Assembly: GCA_011322515.1 (NCBI GenBank)
Contig: DRMS01000007.1
Span: 1-16,353, forward strand
DNA from: Leucothrix mucor
Lineage (GTDB): Bacteria > Pseudomonadota > Gammaproteobacteria > Thiotrichales > Thiotrichaceae
Reading direction: 5' to 3'
DNA: 16,353 bases
Shown: piece after piece, positions 15,279-16,353 of the stretch
How the letters are laid out: each line of letters starts with the position of its first letter
Position numbering within the stretch: position 1 is the first letter of the stretch
Program-made: the position numbers and the translations under genes
Notes under the pieces: generated by a model
Seen by the model: only the letters and a program-made list of their open reading frames with translations
The model's database searches: none
What the model was told of the DNA's origin: nothing

Positions 15279-16353
15279 ATGAATAATAAAATTAAGCACC
15301 TTTTTATCTTCTGGATAATTCTTTTTAGTGTCAATCAGACACAGGCAGCAGACGATTTATGGTACGAGGTTCACTCTAAAGCGCGTGATAGTAACGTGAC
15401 ATCTCCTTATCGTAATAGTCGTGAATTTGTACTGAATGAAGCAAAAATGCAACAGCTTCTAGGACAGACTAAACTAGCATTTAGGGGTGCTACTCCTACA
15501 CCAATCGCCCTGCCTTTACCGAATGGTGATACAGTTTATGTCACAGCGATTGAGTCACAAGTATTGCCGCCCTCATTGGCAAAAAAATACCCACACATTA
15601 AAACCTATAAACTCATTAATCAAAATAATAAGGTATTAAACGGACGATTAGATTTCACCCTAGCGGGTTTTCATGCGATGTTGCAAACACATAATGGTGA
15701 AGTTATTTATATTGACCCTGTTAAACCAAAGGCTAATGATCAGCAAGTAAAGAATCGTCACTATTACTCTTATCAACAAAAAAACCAACACGCTACTGAG
15801 CCACATCAATGCAAACTAACTCATGCGCAACAAAACCAATCATCACTGATTGATCCAGACAACTCCTATCAATATCGCAATCAATCTTCTAGCAACAGCC
15901 TGCATAATTACCGCATTGCAATCGCAGCAACAGGTGAATATACGCATATTCAAGGTGGCACAGTCGCATTAGGTTTGAGTGCGATTGTGACTACGCTTAA
16001 CCGTATTAATCAGATATATGAGCGTGATTTAGGTATTCATCTTACACTGGCAAATAATAATGATGCGATTGTATTTACCGATGCCTATAACGACCCCTTT
16101 ACTAATGGCAAAGTAGATCAACTCATTTTGGAAAATCAAAGAACGCTTGATAGCCTGATTGGTGTAGCTAATTATGATATTGGGCATGTATTTGGCACAT
16201 CAGGCGGTGGTTTAGCTATTATTAACAGTCTCTGTTCAACACGCTCTAAAGCCAAAGGCACCTCAGGCATTAATAATCCAAATAGTGAAAATTTTTATAT
16301 CGACTTTGTGGCGCATGAAATCGCACATCAGTTTGGCGCAACCCATACGTTTA
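15279..16353 (+). CDS. Secreted reprolysin-like (M12B-type) zinc metallopeptidase, N-terminal part
   Basis: The frame is open from ATG 15279 to the window edge (358 complete codons), so the C terminus is missing. AAGGAG (15266-15271) lies 7 bases before the start. A Sec signal peptide (KIKHLFIFWIILFSVNQTQAA) should be cut near residue 23-24. Residues about 25-200 look like a propeptide. The catalytic domain starts near YRIAIAATGEYT. It contains the metzincin zinc site HEIAHQFGATH (346-356), with ligands His346, His350 and His356 and catalytic Glu347. The Met-turn and any C-terminal binding or sorting domains lie beyond the edge. Together with the glycosidase lipoprotein it points to a cell that degrades or remodels extracellular polymers. 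A role in self-surface processing is equally possible. Confidence 0.9.
   Translation, partial: MNNKIKHLFIFWIILFSVNQTQAADDLWYEVHSKARDSNVTSPYRNSREFVLNEAKMQQLLGQTKLAFRGATPTPIALPLPNGDTVYVTAIESQVLPPSLAKKYPHIKTYKLINQNNKVLNGRLDFTLAGFHAMLQTHNGEVIYIDPVKPKANDQQVKNRHYYSYQQKNQHATEPHQCKLTHAQQNQSSLIDPDNSYQYRNQSSSNSLHNYRIAIAATGEYTHIQGGTVALGLSAIVTTLNRINQIYERDLGIHLTLANNNDAIVFTDAYNDPFTNGKVDQLILENQRTLDSLIGVANYDIGHVFGTSGGGLAIINSLCSTRSKAKGTSGINNPNSENFYIDFVAHEIAHQFGATHTF

Overview
The window is AT-rich and looks like a chromosomal segment of a gammaproteobacterium. The evidence is the order aroQ-accB-accC-prmA, a priA gene followed by an FtsN-like SPOR gene, and a pqiA/pqiB membrane-transport operon. Codon use is A/T-biased throughout. 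The genus cannot be told from the sequence; a Thiotrichales-type or similar environmental lineage is only a guess. All intact genes lie on the + strand.

Layout. 1-91: tail of an unidentified gene. 95-361: two abutting miniature elements. 486-3143: a large secreted lipoprotein with a GH114-type (endo-alpha-1,4-polygalactosaminidase-like) TIM barrel between beta-sandwich modules. 3582-5816: primosomal helicase PriA. 5972-6631: membrane-anchored SPOR-domain, FtsN-like division protein. 6632-7315: a gene-free stretch. 7316-7756: aroQ (shikimate pathway). 7778-8000: a composite miniature element, followed at once by a promoter-like sequence for accB-accC-prmA (8074-10781), which covers acetyl-CoA carboxylase biotin chemistry and ribosomal protein L11 methylation. 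10789-11420: a decayed area in which a phoU gene is reduced to its C-terminal part and is split by a miniature transposable element with a perfect 8-bp target duplication. 11428-14859: a translationally coupled operon of two half-size PqiA proteins and one PqiB-type MCE protein. 14871-15032: a second copy of the same miniature-element family. 15279 to the end: start of a secreted reprolysin-type zinc metallopeptidase, cut by the window edge.

The main non-genic theme is a set of MITE-like elements. Two separate families (ends CTATAG... and ends GGCTACCAACTTAAGGCGGG) each occur here with conserved ends but unrelated palindromic cores, as though the cores (REP-type hairpins) are inserted or exchanged while the mobile ends stay constant. 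The main protein novelty is in PqiB. Its C-terminal helix carries seven near-identical 18-residue repeats, which should lengthen the periplasmic tunnel or needle of the complex well beyond that of E. coli PqiB.
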